A stretch of DNA of 64,000 bases from Solitalea koreensis (lineage in GTDB: Bacteria; Bacteroidota; Bacteroidia; Sphingobacteriales; Sphingobacteriaceae), in assembly GCF_900182575.1 (NCBI RefSeq), contig NZ_FXSZ01000001.1, positions 372,001 through 436,000 on the forward strand, read 5' to 3'. The position numbers and the translations under genes were made by a program. Of the stretch, positions 8,365-16,574 are shown piece after piece. The notes below the pieces were generated by a model that saw only the letters and a list, made by a program, of their open reading frames with translations, did no database searches and was not told where the DNA came from. Each line of letters begins with the position of its first letter. Positions within the stretch are counted from its first letter, which is position 1.

Positions 8365-8751
8365 TTATTCTCTTTTCTTCTTTTTATTACATGATTTTCC
8401 CTCTTCAATAGAATGAGAAAGATAAACAGCCCGATCTTTTTTGGCCATTTCAGCAAGTTTGCCATAAAACTTTTCAAGCACTCGTAACTCTTCTGCACTC
8501 AAATCTTCCGCATCAATTATACGGTTGGCAACGAGTTCATTCAATTAATATGAATGGCTATAAAGTCTTTATTTTGAGTTTCTGGATAAGAAAAACCATC
8601 AGGAAAGTAACGATGGTTTTTCCGGTATTAATTACGAGCTTCCAGGTATCTGAATAACTAAAAAGTGGAACGGTAATTAACCATATTATTATGTTGTTAA
8701 GGCTAGCAAAAAGGCGGCAAACCGTTCAAATATTGATTGTCTACTTTTCAT
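8365..8751 (-). pseudogene. Low-affinity iron permease remnant, multiply frameshifted
   Basis: Three pieces in different frames recompose one family. An ATG at 8751 starts MKSRQSIFERFAAFLLALTT and stops. From about 8690 another frame reads IIWLITVPLFSYSDTWKLVI, then NTGKTIVTFLMVFLIQ, the characteristic membrane segment of Fet4-like low-affinity Fe/Cu permeases, then stops; QNKDFIAIHIN continues in a shifted frame. From about 8543 the last piece NELVANRIIDAEDLSAEELR, then VLEKFYGKLAEMAKKD and a Lys-rich tail, matches the cytosolic C-terminus and ends at 8365. About 15 residues of the first membrane helix region appear deleted. At least two frameshifts make sequencing error unlikely, so this is a decaying gene. 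Confidence 0.75.
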
Positions 8752-8943
8752 ACTGAGTGTTAATTTGATATTAACGGAATATACATAACATCATTCCCTC
8801 GTCATTAATCTTTTATGGATCCAAGGAGGTTTAAAGAGGTAATATAAATCTAAATTCATCAACGAAATCAAAGAATATTTATAATTTAGAGACAATTGAG
8901 TTGCTGGTTTTCAACCAAAATTACAGCTCATTAAACAGTACAT

Positions 8944-9423
8944 ATGAAAGAGAAAGCACTTTTCGTTGAAAAACAATTTTTAGGCTTAAATCGCAATTGG
9001 TTGCTTACAAGACTGGTTTTAGCTATTTTCTGTTTTGTAATTTATTACTTTGACGCAGATCAAAACAACGCAGATATCTTGCTGGTTGTTGGAATTTCGA
9101 TTCTCATAATTTCAATAATTTTAACCTTTATTATCCATTACAAAACCCTTGTTTTTGAAAACTGCGTGGTTCTTGATGGCTTTTGGACCACACGTCGCAT
9201 AAAAATTGATTTCGGCAGCGTTCAATCGGTAGAAAAGGCTCAGTACAGTAACTTCCTGTTGAATAACCCTGTTTATAATCTGCATAAAAAAGGCACCATT
9301 CGTTTTTATACGAGAGGTAAGTATGCCGCCAAACTTACCGACAAAGATGGGTTGATTTACATGATCGGGTCACAACAGCCCGATGAACTTGTCCGCGTAA
9401 TTAAGGAACAGTTGAAAAACTAA
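8944..9423 (+). CDS. Small membrane protein with PH-like domain, first gene of the polyketide cluster
   Basis: 159 residues. Two adjacent hydrophobic helices occupy about residues 19-37 (LLTRLVLAIFCFVIYYF) and 45-66 (ILLVVGISILIISIILTFII). They are followed by a beta-rich cytoplasmic part (TLVFENCVVLDGFWTTRRIK, then IDFGSVQSVEKAQYSN and TIRFYTRGKYAAKLTDKDGL) and a C-terminal helix (DELVRVIKEQLKN), which resembles the bacterial PH-like domain of YdbS/DUF304-type proteins. The specific function is unknown. It ends six bases before the UbiA gene, so it is almost certainly part of the same operon and may place the pathway at the membrane or act as an accessory subunit. Confidence 0.6.
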   Translation: MKEKALFVEKQFLGLNRNWLLTRLVLAIFCFVIYYFDADQNNADILLVVGISILIISIILTFIIHYKTLVFENCVVLDGFWTTRRIKIDFGSVQSVEKAQYSNFLLNNPVYNLHKKGTIRFYTRGKYAAKLTDKDGLIYMIGSQQPDELVRVIKEQLKN

Positions 9424-9429
9424 CAATTG

Positions 9430-10305
9430 ATGATTGACAGAAACACAATTCAACTGCTTCGCATTCCTTTTTCTTTCTATTTAATGCCTGTGTTTTTGTT
9501 TGCGCTGAGCCAAGCAAAACCTATACACATCATTAATGCCATTGCTGCTTTCCTGATTTTACACGTATTTGTTTACCCCGCGAGCAATGGCTACAATAGC
9601 TATATGGACCAGGATGAGGGGCCAATTGGGGGCTTAAAAAACCCGCCCAAAGCTACAAAAAAACTCTTCTATGCAGCACTTTCCTTTGACATTACAGCCT
9701 TAATTCTTAGTTTATTTATAAGCAAAATTTTCTTCGTTTGCATACTATTGTACATCATTGCTTCCAGAGCGTATAGCTTCAAAGGCATTCGACTTAAAAA
9801 GTATCCTTTCGTAGGCTTTATAACGGTTATTTTTGTTCAGGGAGCGTTTACCTTTTTTATGGTCTATCAGTGTATTACTCAGCAAAGTATTCCGCTGATA
9901 TTAAACTCTCCTTTACAGATAGCCATGATTGCTTCTTCTGTTTTACTTGCCGGCGTTTATCCATTAACACAAGTTTATCAACATGAAGAAGATTTTAAAC
10001 AGGGTGACAAAACGATTAGCTATTTACTAGGTTACCGCGGAACATTCATTTTCTCATCAATAGCCTTTCTTATTACCAACCTTTTATTTTGGCACTATTT
10101 CAACTCAATAGAAAACTTAGCACAGTTTTATATTTTACAGGTATTCTTTATCCCTATTGCTATTTATTTCGTAAGTTGGATGTTAAAGGTGTTCAAAAAT
10201 ACTGCTTATGCAAATTTTGAAAACACCATGAGAATGAACAAAGTGGCTTCAATTTGCATGGGCCTTTGTTTTCTTTTATTGTTAATTTTAAACCAAATAC
10301 TATGA
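9430..10305 (+). CDS. UbiA family prenyltransferase
   Basis: An integral membrane enzyme of 291 residues with about eight to nine hydrophobic helices. UbiA enzymes transfer a polyprenyl group from its diphosphate to an aromatic or other acceptor, using two Asp-rich Mg-binding motifs. Here the first is NGYNSYMDQDEGP (Asn53, Asn56, Asp60, Asp62), close to the NxxxDxxxD consensus, and the second is EEDFKQGDKTIS. The ATG at 9430 was preferred to a TTG one codon earlier. Its stop overlaps the polyketide synthase start (ATGA), indicating translational coupling, so the acceptor is plausibly the polyketide made by the next gene. Substrate and chain length cannot be read from sequence; it is not an obvious UbiA or MenA housekeeping copy. 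Confidence 0.85.
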   Translation: MIDRNTIQLLRIPFSFYLMPVFLFALSQAKPIHIINAIAAFLILHVFVYPASNGYNSYMDQDEGPIGGLKNPPKATKKLFYAALSFDITALILSLFISKIFFVCILLYIIASRAYSFKGIRLKKYPFVGFITVIFVQGAFTFFMVYQCITQQSIPLILNSPLQIAMIASSVLLAGVYPLTQVYQHEEDFKQGDKTISYLLGYRGTFIFSSIAFLITNLLFWHYFNSIENLAQFYILQVFFIPIAIYFVSWMLKVFKNTAYANFENTMRMNKVASICMGLCFLLLLILNQIL

Positions 10306-11408
10306 GTATCGTTGCGTCTATTGCGACAGCAAATCCGGAGTTTAAACATGATCAAAAAGCCATACTCGACTACATGATTCGTGTTTTGCAATCGCCAGAA
10401 GACGAACGTAAACTATTAAGTATTCTTTATCATCGAAGCGGAATAAAATCCCGTTATTCCGTTTTATCGGAATTTTCCAAAAACGCCACTCTTTCCTTCT
10501 TCCATCAAAATGGAAAGCCTCAACCTTTAGAAGGTCGAATGGCGTTATATCATGAACAGGCCGGCCAACTTTCAATAAAAGCAATTGAGCGTTGTTTAGA
10601 TGGCAAATGCACCCCAGATGAAATTACTCATTTAATTACGGTAAGTTGCACTGGTTTGGCAGCACCTGGTTTGGATATCGAATTGACAGAAAACCTTAAA
10701 ATGAAAAGTACAATATACCGAACGTCTGTAAATTTCATGGGTTGCTATGCTGCATTACATGCCTTCAAACAAGCCGATATGATTTGCAAGACAGAACAGA
10801 ACGCTAAAGTGCTGGTTGTTTCGGTAGAGCTCTGCACTATTCATTTCCAAAATCGAAACGACATGGACAACCTTACAGCGAATCTTCTTTTTGGAGATGG
10901 AGCTGCGGCAGCCTTGGTTTGTTCGGATAAAATGGCCTCTGAAAAAGGCTGGAAAGGTTTACAGATAAAAAACTTCCATTCTGATATTCGTTTCAATGGT
11001 AAAAAAGACATGGCTTGGAAAATTTCAAGCACCGGCTTTTTAATGACGCTTAGCAATTATATTCCTGATTTGGTAGAAGCCGGCATTTGCGAACTGGTGA
11101 CAGCATCTTTAAAAACGACAGGAAACAGCCCCTCAACCATTCACCATTGGGCCATTCATCCCGGCGGAAGAAGAATTTTAGAGGTTATTGAAAAGGAACT
11201 TAAGCTGAACAAAAACCTGCTCGAATCGTCATACAACGTATTGCGAGATTATGGAAATATGTCTTCTCCCACCGTATTATTCGTAATGAAAGATATCTGG
11301 AACAACAAGATTGATTGGAATAAAGACGAACTTATGTTTGCCGCCGGTTTCGGACCCGGCTTAACCATGGAAAGCATGGTGTTTGAAGTGAAGAGAATGT
11401 GCGAATGA
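10302..11408 (+). CDS. Type III polyketide synthase (chalcone/stilbene synthase family)
   Basis: A 368-residue homodimeric-type thiolase-fold synthase that extends an acyl-CoA starter with malonyl-CoA units and cyclises the product. The full catalytic triad is present: Cys116 in ITVSCTGLAAPG, His286 in HHWAIHPGGR and Asn319 in YGNMSSPTVLF. The C-terminal GFGPGLTMES loop is the CHS-family signature. The start at 10302 overlaps the UbiA stop by 4 bases. Bacterial relatives make alkylresorcinols, alkylpyrones, phloroglucinols or tetrahydroxynaphthalene; the product here is unknown. Neighbouring prenyltransferase, methyltransferase and FAD oxidoreductase suggest the polyketide is prenylated, methylated and oxidised or reduced. 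Confidence 0.92.
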   Translation: MSIVASIATANPEFKHDQKAILDYMIRVLQSPEDERKLLSILYHRSGIKSRYSVLSEFSKNATLSFFHQNGKPQPLEGRMALYHEQAGQLSIKAIERCLDGKCTPDEITHLITVSCTGLAAPGLDIELTENLKMKSTIYRTSVNFMGCYAALHAFKQADMICKTEQNAKVLVVSVELCTIHFQNRNDMDNLTANLLFGDGAAAALVCSDKMASEKGWKGLQIKNFHSDIRFNGKKDMAWKISSTGFLMTLSNYIPDLVEAGICELVTASLKTTGNSPSTIHHWAIHPGGRRILEVIEKELKLNKNLLESSYNVLRDYGNMSSPTVLFVMKDIWNNKIDWNKDELMFAAGFGPGLTMESMVFEVKRMCE

Positions 11409-11429
11409 AGAAATGAGGAAAATAATAGA

Positions 11430-11516
11430 ATGGGAAAATGATGGCAAATATCCATGGATATCAACTATGGACCATTGACTAATGACAAAAGAACCAATGA
11501 ATCAATGAACCAACAA
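11430..11516 (+). repeat. Low-complexity intergenic words between polyketide synthase and methyltransferase genes
   Basis: The gap is built from repeated ACTATGGACC / CATTGACTAATGAC / AATGAATCAATGAACC-like words. A related run (ACTATGGCCAATCGACTATT, then GACAATATGAACTATG) fills the next gap at 12257-12311. Both lie immediately before a start codon. They resemble interspersed low-complexity intergenic repeats seen in Sphingobacteriales genomes. Confidence 0.45.
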
Positions 11517-12221
11517 ATGAACAACCTTTCCCTCCGCTCCTCACAACTCGAATTGCTTGATGCTGAAAATATCCCCTATGCTGACCTGGCGCAAAATCTA
11601 AAAGAACTTGAAACCATAAATCATTACTTAGGAGGCCATTCCATCACCATTAAAGGATTACAGCGATTAATTAGTGATGTAAATCATACATATGCTATTC
11701 TTGATATTGGTAGCGGAGGCGGCGATACGCTTAAAGCGATAGCCCAATTTGGCAGAAAGTCAGGATTGAAGTTTAAGCTTATCGGAGTCGATTTAAAAGA
11801 AGAAGCTATACAGTATGCCGCTGAAAATTGCAAAGATTTTCCAGAAATTAAATTTATCCATACAGATTATCGAAAAATAGATCAGAACAAATCCAAACCC
11901 GATATTATTATTTCATCGCTGTTTTGCCATCATTTAAGCGATGAGCAATTAGTTGATTTTTTAGTGTGGATGAATAAAAATGCGAAAGTAGGCTTCATCG
12001 TAAATGACCTTCACCGACATTCACTTGCCTACCACAGCATTAGCACAATAACAAACCTCTTTTCAAAATCATATCTCGTAAAAAACGATGCCAAAGTATC
12101 CGTAGCTCGTGGTTTCAAACGAATTGAACTACAAACTTTATTAGCAAAAGCAAAAGTCAAACGCGCCTCATTAACTTGGATGTGGGCATTTAGATGGTTA
12201 ATTGTGGGGAGAAAGATCTGA
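11517..12221 (+). CDS. Class I SAM-dependent methyltransferase in the polyketide cluster
   Basis: 234 residues from the ATG at 11517 (MNNLSLRSSQLELLDAENIP); in-frame ATGs at 11454 and 11505 precede it but fall within low-complexity intergenic sequence. Motif I is ILDIGSGGGDTLKAI, the SAM-binding glycine loop; motif II acidic residue is in LIGVDLKEEAI; motif post-I/III appears as HTDYRKIDQNK and PDIIISSLFCHHLSD. The N-terminal helix LKELETINHYLGGHSITIKG is typical of the Bacteroidota enzymes found beside type III polyketide synthases. It probably O- or C-methylates the polyketide product; the position is inference. Same operon direction as its neighbours, 108 bases after the synthase. Confidence 0.85.
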   Translation: MNNLSLRSSQLELLDAENIPYADLAQNLKELETINHYLGGHSITIKGLQRLISDVNHTYAILDIGSGGGDTLKAIAQFGRKSGLKFKLIGVDLKEEAIQYAAENCKDFPEIKFIHTDYRKIDQNKSKPDIIISSLFCHHLSDEQLVDFLVWMNKNAKVGFIVNDLHRHSLAYHSISTITNLFSKSYLVKNDAKVSVARGFKRIELQTLLAKAKVKRASLTWMWAFRWLIVGRKI

Positions 12222-12304
12222 GTATTGAACAGACAAAGTAATGTAAAAAAGAAAAATGGATATAACTACAAACTATGGCCAATCGACTATTGACAATATG
12301 AACT

Positions 12305-13447
12305 ATGAACCAAACGCTATCATCAAATAACTTTCAAGTTGCCATAATTGGAGGAGGATTGGCGGGTTTATGCCTTTCGATTCAACTAGCGGAACAGGGT
12401 TATTCTGTTGTTTTAATTGAAAAGGAAAAATATCCCTTCCACAAGGTTTGTGGTGAATACATTGCCATGGAATCCTGGAACTTCTTGGAACAACTGGGAG
12501 TGCCACTTTCACAAATGAATTTACCTCGTATCAACAAGCTCCACGTTTCTGCCTGCAACGGGAATCTTTTAAAGCACAACCTCAATCCCGGGGGCTTTGG
12601 AATCAGCCGCTTCACACTGGATCATAAATTAGCTCAAATTGCTACACAAAAGGGAGTTGCTTTACTTGATGAAACTAAAGTGAATGCAGTATTGCCCGAA
12701 TACACTTCATTTCTGCTTAAAACCTCTAAAGGCGAAATACGTGCGGGTTTGGTTTGTGGCGCACATGGAAAACGTTCAAACATTGATGTTAAATTGAAGC
12801 GCAAGTTTATTCAAAATCCAGACCCAAACAATTATATCGCTATTAAGTATCATGTCAAGGCCGACCTTTCCGAGAACCTCATTGCATTGCATAATTTTGA
12901 AAATGGCTATTGCGGCATTTCAAAAGTGGATAGTGGTCGGTTCTGTTTATGCTACCTTACTACTGTTGAAAATCTGCAAAAGCACAGCGGATATATCAAA
13001 CATATGGAAAAAGCTATTTTAATGAAGAACCCCCATTTAGCCGATTGCTTTACCCAATCCGAGTTCCTCTATGAGCAACCTCTCGCCATTTCACAGCTTA
13101 ATTTTTCGAGCAAAGCATCAGTTGAAAACCACATTTTTATGCTGGGCGATGCGGCTGGATTAATTACTCCACTTTGTGGAAATGGCATGAGTATGGCAAT
13201 GCATGCTTCAAAACTATTAGCTTGCATTTTACCTGAGCTCATTGAAAGTAAAATATCATTGCAATTGGCAGAAGAAAGGTATCTAAAACTATGGAATCAG
13301 CAGTTTTCAACTCGTCTTAAAGTAGGTCGCACTTTTCAGTATTTATTCGGTCACCCTACTGTAACGAATTTAACCATTGCTTTGCTTAAACACACTCCCG
13401 GCTTAATGGGTAAACTCGTAAACCTTACTCATGGTGAGAATTTTTAA
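12305..13447 (+). CDS. FAD-dependent oxidoreductase (geranylgeranyl-reductase-like)
   Basis: 380 residues with an N-terminal dinucleotide-binding fold: AIIGGGLAGLCLSIQLAEQG with GxGxxG at residues 16-21 and the ribose-binding Glu in VVLIEKEKYP, then KVCGEYIAMES, the Cys-Gly motif typical of geranylgeranyl reductase and related flavoproteins. The second FAD motif is MLGDAAGLITPLCGNGMSMA. Such proteins either saturate isoprenoid double bonds or hydroxylate aromatic rings. In this cluster it could reduce the prenyl chain added by the UbiA enzyme or oxidise the polyketide ring; the sequence does not decide. The 83-base gap from the methyltransferase contains repeat words. Its stop overlaps the convergent gene by 4 bases. 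Confidence 0.87.
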   Translation: MNQTLSSNNFQVAIIGGGLAGLCLSIQLAEQGYSVVLIEKEKYPFHKVCGEYIAMESWNFLEQLGVPLSQMNLPRINKLHVSACNGNLLKHNLNPGGFGISRFTLDHKLAQIATQKGVALLDETKVNAVLPEYTSFLLKTSKGEIRAGLVCGAHGKRSNIDVKLKRKFIQNPDPNNYIAIKYHVKADLSENLIALHNFENGYCGISKVDSGRFCLCYLTTVENLQKHSGYIKHMEKAILMKNPHLADCFTQSEFLYEQPLAISQLNFSSKASVENHIFMLGDAAGLITPLCGNGMSMAMHASKLLACILPELIESKISLQLAEERYLKLWNQQFSTRLKVGRTFQYLFGHPTVTNLTIALLKHTPGLMGKLVNLTHGENF

Positions 13448-14493
13448 ACTTCGAGCCGCTTGCCTAAACAAGCATGGATATGTGCTATAACTACTTGTCC
13501 CATGGTTTCATATTTCAAAAATTCAGCATCATGGTGATGTTCGGCAAGCTCCGCTCTTAATGTGCTCACTTTTTCGGTAGTGGATATAGTATCATTTCCC
13601 AGCACACTAAATAACTCCCCAACTCGCCGTGACGATGACTTATAACGGGTAGCCATTAACGTTCTCTCTTCTTCCTGATACTGGCTCATGGTTTTATGAT
13701 TCATGTGCTGCATCCCCAAAAAAACCAGCTTATTATTCTCCTTAAAATAATGGGGCAGGTAAAAATTCTTTCGTCCTTCGTATGATTGCTGATCAAAATC
13801 GATCGCACGCAAGCGGTACTGCAAGCCTTCAATATCAGGGGTAATGTCGACCACAAAGTTATAAGAGCGCATATCACCTAATAAACGAACAAAACAGCGT
13901 TCATTAAACTTTACAAACTCTTTACTCACACGTATCTGGTTAAATTTCACATCATCCAAATAGCTATCAATAAACACATCACCGGGCAAACCAATAATAT
14001 GTTCTTCAATGAGGGTGTTGCCTTCTGTAAGATATGTAATCCGATTAGGAGATAAAATATGCTCCAATTCAAGTCCGTAAACGCGCGAAGCATCGGCTAC
14101 TTTCACATAAAAATGATCGTAATTGTCATTCAAACGATTAATGATACGTACACGAAAAGGCTTGGAATTACCGAAGGCACAAAAATCGATACGAGAAACC
14201 GAAAGATTGGTCATTAAGTCGGTATCACCATGGGTAGTAAGCAATGAGTAGATATAAGTAAGGGCCGGATAAAGCTCACGCATATTGCTTTCATCGTAAT
14301 AAACGGTTTTCCAAAGCGTATCCTTGCCGTTTTTATCCAATAGCGGAACTTCCAGATTAAAGCGAAGCATATCGGAATACTGCAACGGGAGTGTAATTTC
14401 CCGACCATACTTTACCAGGTATTCTCGCAAATCATCATTTACAGGGAAAAAGAGTTTTTTCTTAGATGGAATGTTATGGTGAACTTTAGGCAT
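13444..14493 (-). CDS. Conserved hypothetical protein, possible kinase-like fold
   Basis: 349 residues, no signal peptide or membrane helix, presumably cytoplasmic. I do not recognise a named family. One region is suggestive: ERCFVRLLGDMRSYNFVVDI (a GDxxxxNFVV pattern) followed about 15 residues later by YRLRAIDFDQQSYEG. This order and spacing recall the catalytic HxDxxxxN and metal-binding DFD segments of kinase-like or aminoglycoside-phosphotransferase-like proteins; an upstream ATP-lysine motif is not obvious, so activity is speculative. The C-terminus is helical and His-rich (AELAEHHHDAEF). It is convergent with the polyketide cluster and separate from it. Confidence 0.55.
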   Translation of the reverse strand: MPKVHHNIPSKKKLFFPVNDDLREYLVKYGREITLPLQYSDMLRFNLEVPLLDKNGKDTLWKTVYYDESNMRELYPALTYIYSLLTTHGDTDLMTNLSVSRIDFCAFGNSKPFRVRIINRLNDNYDHFYVKVADASRVYGLELEHILSPNRITYLTEGNTLIEEHIIGLPGDVFIDSYLDDVKFNQIRVSKEFVKFNERCFVRLLGDMRSYNFVVDITPDIEGLQYRLRAIDFDQQSYEGRKNFYLPHYFKENNKLVFLGMQHMNHKTMSQYQEEERTLMATRYKSSSRRVGELFSVLGNDTISTTEKVSTLRAELAEHHHDAEFLKYETMGQVVIAHIHACLGKRLEV

Positions 14494-14600
14494 GTATCTA
14501 AAAATAATACTAAAAGTACTAATTAGAAAAGATAAGAACAGCGATTGAGGATTTTATTGATTGGCAGGATATCTGTCTTTAAGTGAGGGTAGTGATAAAA

Positions 14601-14637
14601 CAAATCGGGCCTCCGAAAAATCCGAAGACCCGATTTG
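14601..14637 (-). terminator. Terminator downstream of the SIMPL-domain gene
   Basis: Nine-bp perfect outer arms (CAAATCGGG and CCCGATTTG) with partly paired inner bases, located 30 bases after the stop of the SIMPL-domain gene on the minus strand. Confidence 0.75.
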
Positions 14638-14666
14638 CTTTAGGCATATTACTCAATACTAATAAC

Positions 14667-15383
14667 TCATTTAATACTGAACACCGCTCTTACATCGGCG
14701 CGTAACTTAATGGTTTTAAAATCAATTTCGGGCATTACCGCTGATTCATCTGCCATGCCACGTATCTTCATAGACATCATCGGTTGCGGGCGATAGCCTC
14801 CACCTGAATTATCCTGATCATAAACTTCCAATACTCCACTCACTTGTTCTCCAATGGCCGACAATAAATAAGTGGCCTTGTCTTTTGCATCTTTAATCGC
14901 TTTCATTTTTAACTCCTTGCGAAACTCGGCGATTTTGCTGTGTGAAAACTCGGCAACATTTACACTTTCAATCCCTTTAGGATCAACAGCAGAAAGAATA
15001 GCATTGACTTTATCCAATTTGTTCAATTTCAACCGGTACTGTTTACGCGCCAAAAAGTTTTGATCTTTCTTCTTGTTCCACCACTGATCGTAGTTATAGC
15101 CATAAATATTATTAATCATAAAACTCTCTTTAGGGATACCGGCATCGAGCACAGCTTTTTGCAATTGTTTTTCCAGTGTTTCAATATCAACCTTATTCTT
15201 ATTCCCATTATCGCGAAAAAACTCTTTCAACGAAATATTCAGATAGATTTCATCTGGAGTAACTTCCATTTCGGCGGTACCGGTTACCTCAATTTTCTTC
15301 ACAGGCGGCACAACCGCAAATGATTGAGCCATCGCTGTTGTTCCAACTACTAAGAGTGCTATGCTTGCAATAATCTTTTTCAT
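14667..15383 (-). CDS. SIMPL (DUF541) domain exported protein
   Basis: 238 residues from the ATG at 15383, which gives a clean signal peptide (MKKIIASIALLVVGTTAMAQ); longer frames upstream are non-coding. The mature part begins with the family hallmark IEVTGTAEMEVTPDEIYLNI, followed by helical and beta segments and a conserved final strand (TIKLRADVRAVFSI). SIMPL/Oxidative-stress-defence proteins form periplasmic or membrane-bound oligomers; a general biochemical function is not established. It is flanked by terminators on both sides, so monocistronic. Confidence 0.85.
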   Translation of the reverse strand: MKKIIASIALLVVGTTAMAQSFAVVPPVKKIEVTGTAEMEVTPDEIYLNISLKEFFRDNGNKNKVDIETLEKQLQKAVLDAGIPKESFMINNIYGYNYDQWWNKKKDQNFLARKQYRLKLNKLDKVNAILSAVDPKGIESVNVAEFSHSKIAEFRKELKMKAIKDAKDKATYLLSAIGEQVSGVLEVYDQDNSGGGYRPQPMMSMKIRGMADESAVMPEIDFKTIKLRADVRAVFSIK

Positions 15384-15470
15384 ATTTTTTATCGTTTTAC
15401 TATTTAGATGCCAGAAGTATTGGTATTCCATAAAGATATTGAAAAGAAAAGTGAAGGAAAGGCTTAAAAG

Positions 15471-15502
15471 AAAAGAGCGGACATAAACATGCACGCTCTT
15501 TT
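15471..15502 (-). terminator. Terminator downstream of lspA
   Basis: AAAAGAGCG and CGCTCTTTT form 9-bp arms around a 14-base loop, starting about 20 bases after the lspA stop and ending the ileS-traR-lspA operon. Confidence 0.75.
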
Positions 15503-15522
15503 GAAAATCGTAATCGTTGGAG

Positions 15523-16134
15523 TTATGCTTCAACAACTTCACTTTGTGTATCGTCTTCTTCAACCGGCGGCTTTTCAAGCACACGGAAATAGCGTTTCTG
15601 AAACAGAAGTATCATAATTACACCTACTGAAATGGCTGCATCGGCAATGTTAAATACCGGACGGAAGAAAATATATTCTTCACCGCCCCAAATTGGAAGC
15701 CATGAAGGGAAATATCCTTGTAAAATCGGGAAATAGAACATATCTACAACGCGACCGTGAAGCAAGGGTGCATAATTATAAATTACTCCATAAAACACGC
15801 TATCCAGAATATTACCTAAAGCACCTGCAAAAATTAAACTTACACTTACGGTGAGTCCAAAAGTATAGCGCTGCTTAATAACATAGTGAATGCCATAACC
15901 AATGCCCGCTACTGCTGCAATGCGAAATAAGGTAAGAAACAATTTGCCAAAAGCTCCGGCGAATTCCATTCCGAAAGCCATTCCATTGTTTTCAGTGAAA
16001 TGGATGATAAACCAGTTGCCTATAATATTGTATTCCTGGCCTATGAACATATTGTTCTTAACCCAGGTTTTTAACAACTGATCGGCCAGTACAACTAGCG
16101 CGATAATTAAAATTGCTTTAAACGATCTTTTCAA
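15523..16134 (-). CDS. lspA: Lipoprotein signal peptidase (signal peptidase II)
   Basis: Inner-membrane aspartic protease that cleaves the signal peptide of prolipoproteins after diacylglyceryl addition. 203 residues with four membrane helices. Conserved motifs: VVLADQLLKTWV in the first helix, ENNGMAFG, ALGNILDSVFYG, and the two catalytic aspartates Asp131 in HGRVVDMFYFP and Asp165 in FNIADAAISVG. The C-terminal tail is unusually acidic (VEEDDTQSEVVEA), and Bacteroidota enzymes carry a longer periplasmic loop like the one seen here (PSWLPIWGGEEYIFFRP). Co-oriented after ileS and the TraR-like gene, a widely conserved ileS-lspA neighbourhood. Confidence 0.95.
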   Translation of the reverse strand: MKRSFKAILIIALVVLADQLLKTWVKNNMFIGQEYNIIGNWFIIHFTENNGMAFGMEFAGAFGKLFLTLFRIAAVAGIGYGIHYVIKQRYTFGLTVSVSLIFAGALGNILDSVFYGVIYNYAPLLHGRVVDMFYFPILQGYFPSWLPIWGGEEYIFFRPVFNIADAAISVGVIMILLFQKRYFRVLEKPPVEEDDTQSEVVEA

Positions 16135-16167
16135 AGTATACTTTTTTACCCCTAATCTTACCTCTGA

Positions 16168-16572
16168 TTAGTATTGTTTCAATTTGGCTTCCATGCTAAG
16201 TGTAGTGTGAGGCACTGCTCTCAAACGCTCTTTAGGAATCAATTTGCCAGTTTCACGGCAAATACCATATGTTTTATTCTCGATACGTACCAAAGCCGCT
16301 TCCAGGTTTTCAATAAACTTCTTTTGGCGGGCTGCTAATTGGTTCGTACTCTCCTTTTCTAAGGTTGCAGAACCATCTTCTAACGCTTTGAATGTACCGG
16401 CAGTATCATCCGTTCCGTTTTGATTAGGATTACTTAAACTAGCTACTAAACCATTCAATTCAGATTTAGCCTTAGCAATTTTTTCTATGATTAACTCTTT
16501 GAATTCTAAAAGTTCTGCATCAGAATAACGGTTTTTTACCGCTCCGTTAACGTTTGTTTCGTTATTATCCAT
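16168..16572 (-). CDS. TraR/DksA family protein (zinc finger degenerate)
   Basis: 134 residues. A long helical hairpin (ELLEFKELIIEKIAKAKSEL through KKFIENLEAALVRIENKTYG) precedes the DksA/TraR C-terminal signature TYGICRETGKLIPKERLRAV followed by PHTTLSMEAK. Canonical family members have a four-cysteine zinc finger; only one cysteine remains here, so metal binding is probably lost, as in other Bacteroidota members. DksA-type proteins bind the RNA polymerase secondary channel and tune transcription, often with ppGpp. Located between ileS (2-base gap) and lspA (33-base gap), clearly in the same operon. Confidence 0.85.
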   Translation of the reverse strand: MDNNETNVNGAVKNRYSDAELLEFKELIIEKIAKAKSELNGLVASLSNPNQNGTDDTAGTFKALEDGSATLEKESTNQLAARQKKFIENLEAALVRIENKTYGICRETGKLIPKERLRAVPHTTLSMEAKLKQY

Positions 16573-16574
16573 TT

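Noticed and set aside
8298..8498. A 66-codon frame on the minus strand
   Set aside because: It overlaps the iron permease remnant in a different frame; the conserved permease C-terminus is in another frame, so this frame is fortuitous.
10254..10301. Earlier ATG for the polyketide synthase
   Set aside because: It lies within the UbiA coding sequence; the coupled ATG at 10302 matches the family N-terminus.
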